From Abelmoschus esculentus (taxonomy: Eukaryota > Streptophyta > Magnoliopsida > Malvales > Malvaceae): DNA of 64,000 bases. The position numbers and the translations under genes were made by a program. The stretch is from NCBI GenBank assembly GCA_035048815.1, contig JAUCBN010000003.1, positions 25,652,001-25,716,000 on the forward strand, read 5' to 3'. Under the pieces are notes generated by a model, which saw only the letters and a list, made by a program, of their open reading frames with translations, was not told the origin of the DNA and made no database searches. This document shows positions 46,038 through 58,497 of the stretch, piece after piece (the stretch's first letter is position 1; the number at the start of each line of letters is the position of its first letter).

Positions 46038-47306
46038 CTAACGTGCTAATCTCCTAGTCAATGCGGGTGCTTCCATCAGAAACTTTAATAAATCGAGCTT
46101 CGATATCAACCACGTGGTATGATATAACAAATATTGCCTGAGTCGACGGGTAACCCAAACAAGTGCACAGTATATCTTTTGGATAAACGAGTACCGTACT
46201 TCACACTCGGTAAATTTCTTACTCATGTAATAAATTACTCTTTCCTTCTTTCCAGTATCATCATGTTGCCCCACCATGCACCCCATGGAATTCTCGAACA
46301 CCGTTAAGTAGAGGATTAATGGTCTCTTAGAAATAGGTGCCACCAATACCGGAGCGTTTGACAAGTATTGTTTTATATTGTCCAATATTTCCTAGCATTC
46401 ATCATTCCACTCACTTGGGTTGTTCTTCTGTAGTAGTTTAAATATTGGATCATATCTATCGGCTAACTGAGAAATAAACCGAGAAACATAGTTCAATCTT
46501 TCGAGGAATCTCCGAACCTCTTTCTGTGTTTTTGGAGGTGATAAATTTTGAATCGCTTTAACTTTATCGAGGTCGATTTCGATGCCCCTTCGACTGAAAA
46601 AGAAACCAAGTAGCTTGCCGGATGTAACCCCAAACGTACATTTATTAGGGTTAAGCTTCAACTGATACTTTCGTAGCCTTTGGAACAACTTTTTAAATCC
46701 TGCACATGCCCATCCTCTGTTTGGGACTTGGCTATCATATCGTCCACGTAAACTTTGATTTCTTTGTGCACCATGTCATGAAACAGTGTCACCATAGCTC
46801 TCTTATACGTGGCCCCAACATTCTTCAACCCAAAAAGCATGACTTTGTAGCAAAACGTGCCCCAAAGTGTGGTAAAAGCTGTTTTCTCCATATCTTCTGG
46901 ATTCATTTTAATTTGATTGTAACCCGAGAATCTATCCATGAAAGAGAACCACGAATGTCCTGAAGTATTTTCCACCAGAACATCTATATGTGATAAAAGG
47001 AAATTATCTTTCGGGCTTGCCCTGTTCAGATCCTATAATCCACACATATCCGTACTTTTCCATTTTCTTTGGCACAGAGACTATATTTGCTACCCATTCT
47101 GGGTATGCTGCCACCTGTAGGAAGCCTACATCGATCTGCTTCTGTACTTCTTTGATTTTCAACAATATTTTTGGTCTCAACCTTCTAAGCTTCTGTTGTA
47201 TAGGCTTGAAATCTGGTCTAATGGGTAGCTTGTGAACCACAATATCGGTATTTAAGCCTGGCATATCTTGATAAGACCATGCAAAGACATCCTTGAATTC
47301 TCGCAA
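46038..47306 (-). pseudogene. Reverse transcriptase and first RNase H of the Tat element
   Basis: Overlapping minus-strand frames: FKDVFAWSYQDMPGL (pre-RT), FSGYNQIKMNPEDMEKTAF, the active-site motif YVDDMIAKS near 46730, KCTFGVTSGKLLGFF, and the RNase H connection RPLILYLTVFENSMGC...GQHDDTGKKE. Stops and shifts near 46385, 46690 and 46990 break it. Confidence 0.9.
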
Positions 47307-47422
47307 TAAGTTATCAAATTTTGCTTTGCCCCTGGCAGAAACACTGCTCCGATCATGACTTCCTTTTTCTCTTCTTCGGTACCCAGATTCAAAATTTCTA
47401 TCTCTTCTTTGTGGGGCATGAT

Positions 47423-48295
47423 TTATTTATCTTCTTTCTCTACCAACCTTAGTAATTCTTCAGGAACCTCATAGTCCACATTATCTTCACACTCATTGAT
47501 TTCTGTTAGACAATGAATCATTTTCAAATCTATTTCGGGTTTAGGCACAGAATCATTCATGTAATCATTGATTGAGAACCTACGAAGAAAACTTATATAT
47601 TTGGATGAGAATAATAAATGAATAAAGAAAGAAATGGATGAAGCGAATGAAGGAAAGAAAATGTTTGTCTTTGAAGAAAGGAAAAAAAACATCTTTATTT
47701 GTTAGTGAAAAAAATATGAAAAAAACCTTTACAGAAAATCTCCTATACTTGCGGGCAAAAAGTACAGGGTGGTTTATGACATTACTCTGTTTTGAAAACT
47801 ACAGGTAAATCCTATATGGTCTAGTTCTTCAGAGTCTCGCCAGGGAGACACAGACGAATTCTCTTCAGTAAATTCATCCTTGGTCCTTCAGAAATTCCTC
47901 CCACCATCAAACCTTCGAAAGCATTCCCGAATATTTCTTCCTCATGTAGCCTAATAGCCTCCAAACGATTCTTCTTTTCTTGTTCGGTGACATTCATAAA
48001 TCCGTGAGAGATGATGTCGATTTTTGCACTCAATGAGGTTGGCTTCTTAACTGCAGTTTTTCCATATTTACTCCAATACACCTCAATTGAAAAACCTAAC
48101 CCAGCTCGACCTTTCTTCATAACCATGGGCTTCGAGCGTAAGCTCCCTTGTAACCTTCTTCCTAGTCCTCTTCCGGCTTTAGCTCCTTTACCAAGGGTCT
48201 GCTTAACAGTCATCTCTGTGCAGTTTGACAACCTCGGGGATGGCAACAAATACAGCGTTAATGAACTTCAAGGCCCTGAAAGAACATTCTAACGC
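47423..48295 (-). pseudogene. Pol linker with G-patch-like segment
   Basis: The frame at 47821-48249 has GKGAKAGRGLGRRLQGSL followed by KGRAGLGF, a glycine-rich G-patch-like stretch often found after the protease in such elements. The rest is an acidic linker before RT. Several stops. Confidence 0.6.
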
Positions 48296-48895
48296 CTACT
48301 CATTTGCTTGAACATAAGGCGTATCAGTGGAAACAGATGCTATAATGTCCTCTTCTGCCCCTACACATACAAGCTTTCCATCTACTACAAACTTCAACTT
48401 CTGGTGAAGAGATGACGGCACTGCCCCGGCGGAATGGATCCAAGGCCTTCCGAGTAGACAATTGTAGGTGGGCTTAATATCCATTACAACAAAATCTATA
48501 TTTTACGCGGACGACCCAATCAGCAACGACACTTCAATTCTGCCCAACACATCCCTTGTAGTCCCATCGAATGCTCTGACCATATTTTGGTAGCTTTTCA
48601 TGTGAGCAACATCTATGGGCAACCTTTGCAAAGTCGCCATAGGTAATACATTCAAAGCTGAACCATTATCAATTAATACTCCCGGCACAACATATCCCTT
48701 ACAATGGATTGTGATGTTTAAAGCTTTGATAGATCCCATTCCACCGTCTGGGATCTCATCATCAATGAACGTTATATAATTATCTGCAGTGATATGATTA
48801 ACAATCCGGTCCAACTTGTTCACTGAGATGTCTTTTGGAACAAAGGTTTGATTTAACACTTTTAATAGAGCACCACGGTGTCCTTCAGAGCTCAA
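48296..48895 (-). pseudogene. Retropepsin-like protease of the Tat element
   Basis: VLIDNGSALNVLPMATLQRL carries the active-site loop in the form D-N-G-S (usually D-S/T-G). Downstream is the flap-to-core part and YNCLLGRPWIHSAGAVPSSL. A stop between 48484 and 48503 splits it. Confidence 0.8.
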
Positions 48896-51053
48896 AAATA
48901 GATTGAGAATAGAGATTCTGGATGGTTGCTTTTCAACTGCTCTACAACATTATACTCACTGTGCTTCAAGAATCTCGAAAATTCATGCGCTTGTTCCTCG
49001 GTGACAAGCTCATTCACCTTTAGAACTGGATTTGCAAAAATTTTCTTTTTCTCAGTATGCTTGGCCTTGTCTTTTTCTTTTTCTTGAGCCGGTGAGTAAC
49101 ATCTTCCTCTTCTTGTGAAATGTCCTACCTCGTTCCCTGGCTCCTTCGTTCTGATTTTATCGACGGTTTTAGGCTTTTCTGGCTGCACCTCCTTAACGGG
49201 CTTTGAATTACTTGGCCCGTCCACACTCGCGGTATAATTCCATGGAACCCTTTGTGTATCTTTAAACGGGAAGGGTGTTGGAGGAGTAATTACTATGCGA
49301 GGAGCAATTGCTGGTCTCGCTTCTCCAACTGAATTATTACCCCTGGTCGCGCTGAAATGACCAACGACTTATCTGCGCTATACTTTGGCCCAGTTCTTTC
49401 AGACGTGCATACGTCCATCACTCTTCGGCCACCCTCTTTTGTAAAGAACTCTACTTCCTTGTTGTCCATCATTCCTTGTAGTAAATTCCTGAACTCACTA
49501 TAATATTGAATCATATGTCCCTGTTCCTGGTGAAACTCGTAGTACAAGCCCACCTCAGCAGATTCCTTTATCCTCATCCCTTGGCATATAAGCCCGTTAT
49601 CGAATAGCTGTTTGAAGACCCACTTCAATGGTGATCGGATCTCCGATACACTCATTTTGATATGCCTCACTTGATCCTCTTCAACCGCATTTACACCTCG
49701 ACCGCCATGGTTCGGCAATGGGTTTGTAGATACACTAGGTTCGTCGAATTTCAAAACCCCGATATTTATCATGTTTTGAACAATCCTTTTAAAGACGGTG
49801 CAATTCTCAATACTATGCCCGTGAACTTTAGCATGGTATTCGCATTGAGCCTTCGGGTCATACCAGTGCGGATATGGAGGTTTGAGTGGTATGATGAAAT
49901 ACGGACGTTTCATATCCGCATCATGTAGCTGAGTGTACAACTCAGCATATGTGACTGGGATAGGTTTGAAATTCGGTCTTTCCCATTTTGAGTCCTTATT
50001 CGAACCCTGCGAGCTTCCTGTTCCTGTCCCTAGTTTAGAAATCGTCACATTTCTCGGCGTTTCATACACAACAGCGTTATTCACTTCATTGTCCTTCTTC
50101 TTGAAGCTCTTTTTAGAGTTGTCAGACCCCTCAATTCTCCTACTCTTGATAGCCGTTTCCACCAATTTTTCGGTAGCAACTATCTGAGAGAAGCTTTGCA
50201 TTGATGTACTAGTAAACAAACGATCGTACATCGGGCCTTTCAACGTTTCCACGAACATGTGAGTCATTTCCCTCTCAACCAATGAAGGTTGCACTTGAGA
50301 GGCCAGATCCCTCCATCTGTGAGTACACTGTCGGAACGTTTCATTCGACTTCTGCCCCATCTACTGCAACATAATCCTTGTGGGTCCCATCTCTGACATA
50401 TGTTTATAGTTTTCCATAAAAGCATGATATAAGTCCTTCTACGACTTTATGTTTTCCCGACCTAGTTGTATGTATCATCGGATAGTAGAATCCGTCATGC
50501 TATCTTGAAAGCAATGGATCATCAGCTTCTCATCCTTGTTAAAAGCGGCCATCTTCCGGTAATACATTGTCATATGGGCGCTAGGACATGACGTTCCATC
50601 ATATTTCTCAAAATCGGACATCTTAAACTTCGGTGGTAGGAATAAATCAGAAACCAACCCTAGATCAAATGTATAAGTGCTCTTATCAGCTAACTCTTGT
50701 ATTTCTTGAATCTTCGCCTCGAGTGCCTTGAAATGGTCGACATTCGGAGTGAAATCATCAACTTCCACGGGGTGATGCCCCTGCCAAATTGAACTGCACT
50801 CTTCCTGGTGCTGACTGCATTTCAGGTTGCCCCTCATGTGAGATATAGTGTATGTTTGTCCTTTAGTCTCATCCGTCCCTCCCATTGGTGCCTTGTCTTT
50901 CTCACGTTGTCTTGGTCCCAACAAAATGGTTAACTGACTGACAATATCTGCCAGAACCTTGGCAAAACCATCTTTCATGTTGTTTTCTATCCCATACAAT
51001 CGATTTTGGAATTCAACACGATCTTCCTCTAATTTCTTTAGCCTTTCTTCCAT
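48896..51053 (-). pseudogene. gag region of the Tat element
   Basis: Two main frames, 50475-51053 and 49293-50360, plus a linker at 48892-49224. The first starts MEERLKKLEEDRVEFQNRLY (coiled coil) and ends in FLPPKFKMSDFEKYDGTSCP; the second continues the capsid with FRQCTHRWRDLASQVQPSLV. It then has C-x2-H...GHSIENC knuckle-like motifs in place of a standard CCHC. Stops between the frames show decay. Confidence 0.85.
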
Positions 51054-51499
51054 TGCTAGCTTTCTTGTGCGCGAGCGTGTTGAGTATGTATATAGTATAT
51101 TTGCAATTTTTAGAGTTCACTGCCATAAAACCTTTATTATTAAACTTTATTTTAAATAATAATGCATATAATATATGAATGCATGAATGCATGAATGCAA
51201 GAGGGTATTGAATCCAAAAAACAATATCTTAAAAATATCCGTTTATCCAAAAAGGATTCACAACAAATTAAAGATAACTACAGAAAACCGCTAGCCCTAA
51301 TCCCCAAATTGGTCAACTCATACAACAGGCGTACAATGGCTTCTCCGTGCTCTTGCTTGATGTTCGGCTGCCTCAGAAGAGTTGTAGCTTCCCTCGACAA
51401 TATCTGTACATAAGATACAATGCTTCTGACTTGTCCTTTGAAGTTCACCAACTCATTATTCTGACTCTGAATGGTACGCTGTGCTGCTTCATACTTTGT

Positions 51500-53040
51500 C
51501 TTCCACGCTCCTCCGATATCCTAGCATAAAGCCTCTTCGAAGTCGGCTAACTTCTCTCGCAACCCTTGTACTTGGTTCTCAAACGAGACAATCTTCTGTT
51601 GAAGCCCCTCATTTTCTTCTTTCATCTTAGCCTTGTCCTCGTTGTGATTCCTGGTAACCAACTCCTCTAATTGTGCTACCTGGATTGTCAACTCAAGATT
51701 TTTTGCCTGCTTTTTATCTAACATCTTCCTAGCTTTATAGTTCGCTTCCCTTGTTTCACGGTACTTCCGCTCGTAGAGCTTCTTTTAGTCTTCCTATTCC
51801 CTCATTATCCTGTCTAAGCGGTCAGATAAATCCCCAATGATCTTACTTTCACCTTCTTTCGGGTATTTCTTCTTATTCCCGTCAGATATTTCTCGTGCCT
51901 CTTTCAGATCCCGTCTTAACTTTTCATTCTGAAGTGCCATCTCTTTCTCTTTCCTCTCTTGTATCATTACCTGATACTTCGTGAAGTTCAACTCTTGCGT
52001 GAGATCGTAGATCTTCCTCTCTTGTATTTGAAAATCTCGATCTTGATCTTCCTTTAGTTTTTCTAGTGCTGATGGTGCTTCTTGGGCTACTTTGTTCGAC
52101 GTCGATCCATCATCCCTCGGTACTCCTCGAAAGGCTCCATCATTCACCCTTTGCGCCCTCCATTCATCATATCGGGCCATAACTTCAGACTCTCGGTAAG
52201 GCTGAACTCTTCTGGGCGAATCTCAAGATTTCACAATCTATCCTAGATCTGTACCCTTCGCTTTGGTGCGTATAGTTGAAACTTGCCATCCCCGCTGTTA
52301 CCGGTATAAACTATCTAGACCCGTACTGCCTCGAAACTAGCAATGGGCAATAAGTTGTTCCACCCCATATGCCCGTCAATGGAATCCAATCTCTATCTCC
52401 GCACTAATATCAAAAATTAGTTCCTCTATTCAACCGGCAGACCTTCCAAACAACGTCTGAATCTTTCAAGTCTCGAAAGAGATCTCGCCATTGGGTTTCA
52501 GTCTTCTTCTCCAAAACACAACTCTTCAGATGTTCTTCAATGGGTGACTAAGTGGTCCTAAACCTTAAGGCGCTATATGGAGAGCTCCAACGATGACCTC
52601 TAAACCATACTTCTAGTAATTGTACGCAACCCCAAAACCTTCCTTCGCCGGCCTTCTTGCATGCGGTCAATGATCTATAAGTCTCTCAAACAAACCAACA
52701 ATGGATGGGTCTATATGCTCGGGAGTCCTCAGTAACAGCAGCAACCCATAAATGCAAAAAGCGTAAATCCTTCTTGCCTTGGTGGGCTCTTCACTACTAG
52801 CGGTTATTAAATCCCTTAAAACCTTCCAACTCACTCTTTGCTTTTCCTCACTCATGTCGTTGTGATCGTGACCCGTTATCTTCTGGTCCCAAAATTCCTT
52901 ATCCTTCCCGGTGATCTGCATCAACATCTTCTTGAAACCCGAAGTTTTGTTGGGCTTAATGTGTATTCTATCGCTCTTTATTTTCGGACAATTAATCAAA
53001 ACCTCATACTCCTCTAATGTAGGTGTCATATCGATCCTCC
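51500..53040 (-). pseudogene. Extra 5' ORF: mobile-domain-like and coiled-coil
   Basis: Lies between the 5' LTR and gag. 52667-53029 reads MTPTLEEYEVLINCPKIKSD...YGLLLLLRTPEHIDPSIVGL, like the plant-mobile-domain proteins (DUF7745-type) placed before gag in cotton elements. 51794-52180 starts MARYDEWRAQRVNDG and continues into a Glu/Lys-rich coiled coil; 51521-51724 is more coiled coil. Frame breaks separate the parts. The family link is from memory. Confidence 0.6.
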
Positions 53041-54085
53041 CAAAAGTGAAACAATTATACGCTGGATTCTAAAACTGTGTCATTGCTCTCATTAAGTGTT
53101 TGTCGATGGGAACTTTCACTAATAATGCAATGTCCCCAAATTCCTTCTTGAATTGCTCCTACATGTCACGAGTCCATTGTTCCCATGTTTCCTGAACTTC
53201 GGAGAGGCACGGGCTCTGAGTTGTGTTGATCCTGACATATCCTTTCAACGCTGAGACGCTTCCTAAAGGTAAACTATCACCTTTTTCATGCTGAACTGCT
53301 TCTGATCATGTCCAGACTTCTGTATTATATTCTCCTATAATGATCCCTTCTAACATTTTTAGACACTTCTAACTTTACTATTTCCCAAAATAATACCCAT
53401 ACAAATGATATGCCAAATAAATAAAAAAATGCATAAAAGGACCAAAACGAAACAGAAAGAATTGTGTTAGTAGGATAAATACAAAAATAAAATAAGATAA
53501 TAAAAAAAAGTGCCTGAAAAATAACTAGAGAGCAGTTTATAATGCAAAGAAAATTAATCAGAAAGCAGGTTAAATTGTATATAAATAACCAGAGAGCATG
53601 TTAATAGAGAAATCCTAATTTTGGCGGTATTTCGGCAGCATACTGCCTTATCTTATGGTCCCTGTCTGGCTCTAAAAGGGGTGGGTTTCTATTCTACATA
53701 TATGGTTTCAAATCTAGACACTGAGTTCTCGAATTGTCGTTATCGTCTACTGCGACGATAAGACATCGATTCGGTGGTATAGGTCCCTTACAATGAAGGT
53801 GAAGACCCCACGATGCGTAAGGTTAGTATACCGGAAGCAGATAAAAATCTGAAACTCGGAACTGGAGAGCATCACGTCGGATAATATCTAACTCCCACTT
53901 AAGGGTGAAAGCTCGGGTCGAGAGCTTATGCATGAATGACAGGATATATCATACAAAAAAACTACCCTCATTCAAACAATGTTCATTTAACAATAAAGAA
54001 TTAAATTAATATCTACATTCAAAATACCGAAATGCCACATGTAATTTTTAAAAAAGTTAGGCCTGACTTACAAAAATAATTTTAT

Positions 54086-54103
54086 TCCCTAGCAGAATCG
54101 CCA
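54086..54103 (-). other. Putative primer binding site of the Tat element
   Basis: On the minus strand TGGCGATTCTGCTAGGGA begins three bases after the 5' LTR end. It starts with TGG, complementary to a tRNA CCA end. It looks close to the tRNA-Arg site I recall for Ogre elements. Confidence 0.6.
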
Positions 54104-54106
54104 AGC

Positions 54107-56825
54107 TGTCGCGATCGTTTTAAAACCGAAAATGTGTAGAAAATAGCCTGGCGAATTGGTTTTGAAAAATACAAATTTTATCATTTTTAATCTAAAAAAA
54201 CAAATTTTAAAAAATGTATATAATTTAATTTTAAAATTGATTTGGAGTCGCCACCGGCCACTTTGGTAGGCCAGACACCATAAAACAAACCAGAGATTCG
54301 TCAAAAGCATTTGGGTTCGGGAGTCGGTTACGTGTAAGGACGACCCTTACAAACGTCCAAAAATTGATACCTTATTAATTTCACGTGGCATTTTGATATT
54401 TTGAATATAGATATTAATTTAATTTTTCATTGTTAAGTGAACACTATTTGAATTGAGGATATCTTTTTGATTAAGAAAATATATCTCTTTTAAACTCGGA
54501 CTGAATGAGACATCCTCTAGATAGGAAATCTAACCCAAATTTAAAGATATATAAATTTTGCCTCAAAAGGTTTGAATGTATGACCATTTACTTATCTTGT
54601 TCATTTTAAGTTCTAACCTAGGAGAGCTCCATTAATTAAATATTAAAACCTATTTAAATTACTAATATCACTAATTATTTACCTATCAATTTTAATTAAT
54701 TCTAAACCTAAGTTATTTTATCAAGTTCTAGGTTTTTAATAGCACATGAATTCGATACCAAGGTACACTCTTTAGGTCAACATCATGGTACGTTAAAACA
54801 CCGACCTTTTAGTGTATCCGAAGTATAAGATTCAAATATCATTATTACTCATTATCTCCCTATTTAATTAATTAATTAAAGCGTCTAATCTTAGAAGGCT
54901 CTAAATTAATTAGCTAAATGATGATTATGTGATCCCTAAAAAATATGCTACATGATTTTTGAAATAAAACATAATAAAATAAAATAAAATAAATAAACAA
55001 AATAAAGGAACTAAGTTATTTTTCATTAGAAATATGGGAGTTCATGTTACAACCAAGATGATCAAAATTGAGCACAAAGGGACTTACATGGTAAAGACAA
55101 AAAAAAGGACAAGAGTTCAACTTCAATGGATGAATTAGATTTAATTACGTTTAATTAATTTTAAAGCTTAGAACTTTTAATTAAATTAATAATTTAATCA
55201 AATTTTTCGTAAGCTCTAAATTTTAATTAATCCTAATTAAAGTCTAATTTGATAGATTTTTGGTCTTAAAGTTCAATTAGGGCTAAATTAGATTCAATTA
55301 GGTTAAATTAATTTTAAATTTTACCTTAGAAATTAAATTAAATCCAAATAAGAACTTGATTAAAATAATTTCTAAGTTTTAAGAATTAAATTAAACCTAA
55401 TTAATGTCTAATTTTAAGTTTTGGGGTCAAATTAGGCTTAAATTAGATCTAACTAGGTTAAATTAATTTCAAATTTTATCTTAGAAATTAAATTAAATTC
55501 TATTAAGAACCTAATTAAAACATTTCTAATCCTTAAAAATTAAATTTAATCCTAATTAGTATCTAAATTATTTAATTTGAGTTTAGGGTTCAATCTAGGC
55601 TCAATTAGGGACTAAATTGAGGTAAATCTAAAGTTTTAGGGGCTAAATAGGGGATTTGGTGACTAAAGTGAACTACGGTTGAAAGTATGGAGGACCTAAA
55701 GGGTAAATTCCCCATTTAAGCGGGTTCGTGCGGATCTGAGTTGACCCAGATCAAAACGCACGGATCCCCTCTGGTAAAACGGCGTCGTTTGACGCGAGAA
55801 CCACCCTCTGAAGCCGAGTCAACTCGGCTATTTGAGCCGTCCCTTGACTCGGTTGAACTCGGTGGATCCTAAATCCTCTGAGCACAAACACTTAGAAAAC
55901 CAAAAATCTTAAACAAAATGGATCAAAAGGCCTATTTTGCTAAGAACATTATGAATGTTCTTCATGTTCATCATGAACATGAAGAACACGACCACCACCC
56001 ACCGCATAAATCGCCGCCAGATCGAACCCGCAGCTGCCCAAGATTACTCCGGTGAGTTTTCTGGCCACCGTGACGAGAACTCCGACCGTCCTCCCAACAC
56101 CGGAGACGAAATCCGACGCCTGCGAGCCCCAAGGGACCCTAAAACACCCTAAAAAACACCTAAAAACACTCCAAGAATCCTATTTCTTCGATCCAAACAC
56201 CTAAAATCAATCGAAACATGCTCCTAACTACTAAAGAACACTCGGCTAACACCCTACATCTATTCAGATCACCCTCCTTACCATCGAAACAAGCATGTGA
56301 ATGTAGAGAAAAAAAAATCACAATCTTACCTCTTCTTCTGCCGATGATCTTTCCCTTCGTTCAGTCCTCCTCTGGGAATCCGGTGATACCAGATTTCCGA
56401 TTGCTCTCCTTCGATTCGAAAACCAAATTCCCGATTGCTCTCCTTCGATTCGAAAACCAAATTCCTGATTGCTCTCTTCGATCGATCCAAAACTCAGATC
56501 CCTCCTTTCAAAGCTTTTCGATTTTTCTCCCCCAAATGCATCTCTGATTCATCCTTTTAAGGGAATCAAAACCCAGAGTCCTAATCTTCCACAACCCCAA
56601 AAATCTCTCAACACAACCCTAACTCCTTGAAAAATCTCTCTTCAACAAACCACTCAGTCAACCGAAACTCCTCCCACAACTCAAACTTCAATTTTTCTGT
56701 TTTTTTGAATTTATTTTTTATATTTTTATGTTATTTACTATTTTATTATTTTTATATTTTATTTTATTTTATTTTGTTTTTAATTTTTATTATTTATTAT
56801 TTTAAATCGAAAATTCATGATAACA
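54107..56825 (-). repeat. 5' LTR of the Tat element
   Basis: 2,719 bp, pairs with 39708-42388. It carries an extra tandem copy of GATTGCTCTCCTTCGATTCG and following bases at about 56400-56475, absent in the other LTR. It also contains the 33-nt palindrome (55956-55988). Confidence 0.95.
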
Positions 56826-57095
56826 CAGTTCCAGTGGATTAAGTTCAAATCAGATGCATCACCAGCTTTATTATCCCCAACAGCAGCGGTTCCCATCCGG
56901 CAGTGGTCCTGGATAATCTCCACGATCAAGTCGAGGAAATGGTTTGTGGAGTGGTAGAACAGGTGCATCACCAATTCTTGCGCCTGCATCGTCACTCGGA
57001 CTTTTCACCGGTTTGAATTCTACTACTACGTCAAGAGCCTCTTCTCTGGTTGACTGGACCAGTGGAAGCTCAATGCCACAGTTGAATTATAAAAC
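56826..57095 (+). pseudogene. UBA-domain protein pseudogene, 3' part
   Basis: Continues the pseudogene after the retrotransposon. Skipping the element and one CAGTT copy, the frame before it (PHIPSFRSFS) joins SSGLSSNQMHHQLYYPQQQR here. A TAA stop follows at about 56908; beyond it LGLFTGLNSTTTSRASSLVD and WTSGSSMPQLNYK continue the family tail (the word SLGLF precedes). The stop inside the tail shows decay independent of the insertion. Confidence 0.75.
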
Positions 57096-57269
57096 ATTTT
57101 TTCTATATTTTTATCACCCTTAAAATTATTTTTTACGAATTAATCTCGAAACCAACTCAAATCCTTTAATCAACTAATCCGATCTTTTGGATCGTTTATC
57201 CAACCTATAAAACATCTAAAATCAAAACAGGGATTTACAATATATATACATCTGAACCAACCATGAGAG

Positions 57270-57993
57270 TGTAACCCCTAAATCGACCTAGAAGAAATAG
57301 ATTAAATGGAAGTCACCTTTGAAAACTTTACCCTTAAGAAAACTATTTTTTTTAAAAAAATATACTTTAATTTAAAATAAAACCATAATGATAACATAAA
57401 TATCACAAATATCTTAAAGTTTACAAAATAATAAATAATAACCCGAATAACTAAAAATAGTTTCGTTTTGATAATGAAATAACTGAATAAAATTTAAGAT
57501 CCTCCAAGTACCGCATCCTCTAAAGTTCAAAGATCTGTAAGAGAAAAGTTGAGAGGGGTAAGCTAAAGAGCTTAATGTGTCTCTAAAGTGCAGATAAAAA
57601 ACAAAACACGATTTATACAATTATTTTCAAGCGTAATATTTCAAAAACTAAAATACAATTCACATAAACAATTTTATCAAGAGTAAAGTTTTAGAAAAAA
57701 AATACAAATCATGATGTATGAATGATATCATACGCATAACACAATTCTCAACTACAACGTCACCAATCTGAGTGGAGTTCCCCAGAACCCTCACCTACAG
57801 CGTCACCAATCACAGGGTGGTCTTAGGCTTCCGGAAAGCTGCCATGACTTCCTCCGTACACAATATGATGTAACATGATTTAAAAATCCGAAAACAATCA
57901 AAATTCAATCCAAAATCATAATTTATCTGAAACCTCAATTTACATTTCAAAATTAGGATTTCAAAAATTAAGAATAATTTTTAGGATGTTACA
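57270..57993. mobile_element. Probable solo LTR, 724 bp
   Basis: Begins TGTAACCCCTAAATCG and ends TTTAGGATGTTACA. Flanking pentamers are GAGAG (57265-57269) and AAGAG (57994-57998), four of five identical. It has two ACGTCACCAATC-type phrases at about 57755-57810. The ends are like those of the larger solo LTRs. Lower confidence because the duplication is imperfect. Confidence 0.58.
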
Positions 57994-58497
57994 AAGAGTA
58001 CCATCAGTCATTTTATTCCATCAACCCAACTACTATTATATATCCCCTCTATTCCATCAACCAATCTACTGTTATACAATAACATAAACCCTTAAGAAGC
58101 CTCAACTGAAATGGTTTATATAAATCAAAACGACAAGGGTATAGCTTCTTTTTTTCTCCGGCAGAATTCATTTGCATATGAATTTACATTACATGGCAGC
58201 TGCTTTCAACCAGAGCCATCAAACTACTAAGAATTTACATTGCCACACTCAACCCCTCCCACACAATACAAAAGGTAAAAAGAATCAAGTGAAATATATA
58301 TTTATATGCATACTTGTATCAGAGGGGGAAAATTAAAGAAAACCCAATCCAAACTCTCTACTTATCTTTACTTACGCCATTTCTGCTTCCCTCAACTCTC
58401 GATGAACAATGGAAAGCTGATCACTGAGATCATCCGAATAATCGGGACTGAAATCTTGCAAAACACTATTACATGTACATATGGTTATTTCACTGTG
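57994..58497. other. 3' UTR and downstream region of the PRAF gene
   Basis: Includes the minus-strand 3' untranslated region (from 58497 downward). No other gene; the plus-strand frames at 58306-58909 are shadows of the last two exons and the intron between them. Confidence 0.5.

Larger units (their letters stand above)
39708..56825 (-). mobile_element. Ty3/gypsy LTR retrotransposon, Tat lineage, 17.1 kb
   Basis: Complete element on the minus strand with an exact target duplication CAGTT (39703-39707 and 56826-56830). LTRs are at 39708-42388 (3' LTR) and 54107-56825 (5' LTR); read on the minus strand they run TGTTATCACG...CGCGACA. A putative primer binding site is at 54086-54103 and a polypurine tract at 42389-42401. 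Order on the minus strand: coiled-coil/mobile-domain ORF, gag, protease, RT, RNase H, second (archaeal-type) RNase H, integrase, then a tandem-repeat 3' region. The second RNase H is the hallmark of the Tat lineage (Ogre/Retand relatives). Many stops and frameshifts break the polyprotein, so it cannot be autonomous now. Confidence 0.95.
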
